6,719 nt of DNA from Deferribacteraceae bacterium UBA1873 (GTDB lineage Bacteria; Chrysiogenota; Deferribacteres; Deferribacterales; Flexistipitaceae). The stretch spans positions 27,730-34,448 of the forward strand of contig DDHP01000009.1 of the NCBI GenBank assembly GCA_002338145.1, given 5' to 3'. Positions 5,993 through 6,719 of this stretch are shown here, piece after piece. The translations under genes and the position numbers were made by a program. The notes beneath the pieces were generated by a model that was not told where the DNA came from, made no database searches, and saw only the letters and a list, made by a program, of their open reading frames with translations. How positions within the stretch are numbered: the stretch's first letter is position 1; each line of letters begins with the position of its first letter.

Positions 5993-6676
5993 CTACTTTT
6001 TGAAATAAGTTCTTTCCGGTCTGCCTACTGTTCCATAGTACTGATCTGAAAACAAAAATCCGGAGCTAACGAGATATTCCAGATAACGCCTGGCGGTAGA
6101 TCTGCTTACACCTACCATTTTACCAACATTCTCAGCTGTAAAACCTTCATCATTTTCATTAAAGAAGGTTACTATTTTGTCCAAAGTAATTTTATCTATC
6201 CCTTTAGGAAGATTGTCTTCACTATAGTCGGATATTTTTGCATTTAAATTCAATATATTATCAACATCACTTTGCTGAACTTTATCTTTTTTACTGATTT
6301 GCTGTTTATAAAGTTTATATTTCTCAAAAGACTTTTTGAACCTGTCATAAATTACCGGTTTAATTATATAGTCAAAAATACCACCCTTTATAGACTCTTT
6401 TAATATTTTTATGTCATTGGAAGCAGTTATAATGATAATATCTGTTTCATAATTATTTTCTCTAATTGTTTTTATTACGTCCAGCCCGTTTTTCTCAGGA
6501 AAATAAATATCCAGCAAAATCAAGTCGGGTACCAAAGCATCCAGCATATACAATGCATCGGAAATAGAGTTAGCTATACCGGACACTTCAAAACCTTCGG
6601 TTTTTTCAACAAAAAGTTTATGAATCTTGGAAATTTTAGTATCATCTTCCACTATTAGTATTTTATAATTTTCCAT
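5993..6676 (-). CDS. CitB/DcuR-family response regulator
   Basis: This 227-residue two-component response regulator resembles the CitB/DpiA/DcuR family, which controls di- and tricarboxylate metabolism. The receiver domain (about 4-122) has the acidic pair Asp11/Asp12, phospho-acceptor Asp56 in 'LILLDIYFPEKNG', Thr84 in 'IIIITAS' and Lys106 in 'IIKP'. A linker covers about 123-160. The C-terminal winged-helix domain has its helix-turn-helix at about 178-204 ('AENVGKMVGVSRSTARRYLE') and ends 'YGTVGRPERTYFKK', the family's characteristic wing. All phosphorylation residues are present, so it should be active. GAGG (6685-6688) lies 8 nt before the ATG and overlaps the stop of the preceding, probable kinase gene. 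The gene ends 216 bp before tctC on the same strand, so it is the likely regulator of tctCBA. The exact signal, whether citrate or another carboxylate, is unknown. Confidence 0.93.
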   Translation of the reverse strand: MENYKILIVEDDTKISKIHKLFVEKTEGFEVSGIANSISDALYMLDALVPDLILLDIYFPEKNGLDVIKTIRENNYETDIIIITASNDIKILKESIKGGIFDYIIKPVIYDRFKKSFEKYKLYKQQISKKDKVQQSDVDNILNLNAKISDYSEDNLPKGIDKITLDKIVTFFNENDEGFTAENVGKMVGVSRSTARRYLEYLVSSGFLFSDQYYGTVGRPERTYFKK

Positions 6677-6686
6677 TATACAGACC

Positions 6687-6719
6687 TCATAATTTTTTGG
6701 GTATAATTATTGTAAAAGC
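6687..6719 (-). CDS. Probable sensor histidine kinase, last 10 codons
   Basis: On the - strand one frame is open from the window edge to a TGA at 6689-6687 and encodes AFTIIIPKKL. This resembles the final strand of a histidine kinase ATPase domain (typically G-x-x-F-x-I-x-I-P). The gene stops 10 bp before the response regulator start, and its stop lies within that gene's ribosome binding site, as in a kinase-regulator operon. CitB-type regulators are normally paired with a CitA/DcuS-type kinase with a periplasmic PAS domain. Ten residues cannot show that, so the call leans on position. Confidence 0.55.
   Translation of the reverse strand, partial: AFTIIIPKKL

Noticed and set aside
5985..6004. 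AGGGAGG on the + strand as a ribosome binding site for a small gene
   Set aside because: The only nearby start (TTG) is followed by a stop after two codons, so no small protein is encoded.

Overview
The window looks like part of an AT-rich Gram-negative chromosome. The lipid-bilayer periplasm is implied by a periplasmic tricarboxylate-binding protein with a Sec signal peptide. The gene mix (LemA/DUF2207 pair, a complete TctCBA tripartite tricarboxylate transporter, a CitB/DcuR-type response regulator) would fit a respiratory, organic-acid-using anaerobe such as a member of the Deferribacterota or a similar lineage. That taxonomic guess is weak, because nothing here is diagnostic. There is no sign of a mobile element, tRNA, rRNA, CRISPR array or pseudogene.

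Left half, + strand (1-2704): a tightly overlapping three-gene run. It holds the last 41 codons of a LemA-family gene, then a DUF2207 membrane protein with a Gly-rich tail (ATGA overlap with lemA), then a formyltransferase-like protein that starts at a TTG inside the last codons of the DUF2207 gene. The DNA for the Gly-rich tail also supplies the Shine-Dalgarno sequence of the third gene. The formyltransferase-like protein keeps the fold, the PSLLP-YRG loop and the catalytic-Asp position, but both the Asn and the His of the catalytic triad are Gln.

Right half, - strand (2710-6719), read from right to left: the last 10 codons of what is probably a sensor histidine kinase, a CitB/DcuR-family response regulator, a 216-bp control region, then tctC, tctB and tctA. 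This is a standard arrangement in which a two-component system senses a di- or tricarboxylate and switches on its uptake system. TctC captures the substrate in the periplasm, and the TctA/TctB membrane pair imports it using an ion gradient. The control region has a plausible sigma-70-type promoter embedded in a cluster of short perfect palindromes, which are candidate operators. A strong stem-loop lies between tctC and tctB and may make the binding protein more abundant than the membrane subunits.

The two halves converge with only 5 bp between the stop codons and no obvious bidirectional terminator in the gap. A 24-bp palindrome followed on the - strand by a T-run lies inside the 3' end of tctA. 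I found no clearly new multi-gene system. The most unusual items are the active-site-altered formyltransferase homologue, the palindrome cluster at the tctC promoter, and the terminator-like element inside tctA.
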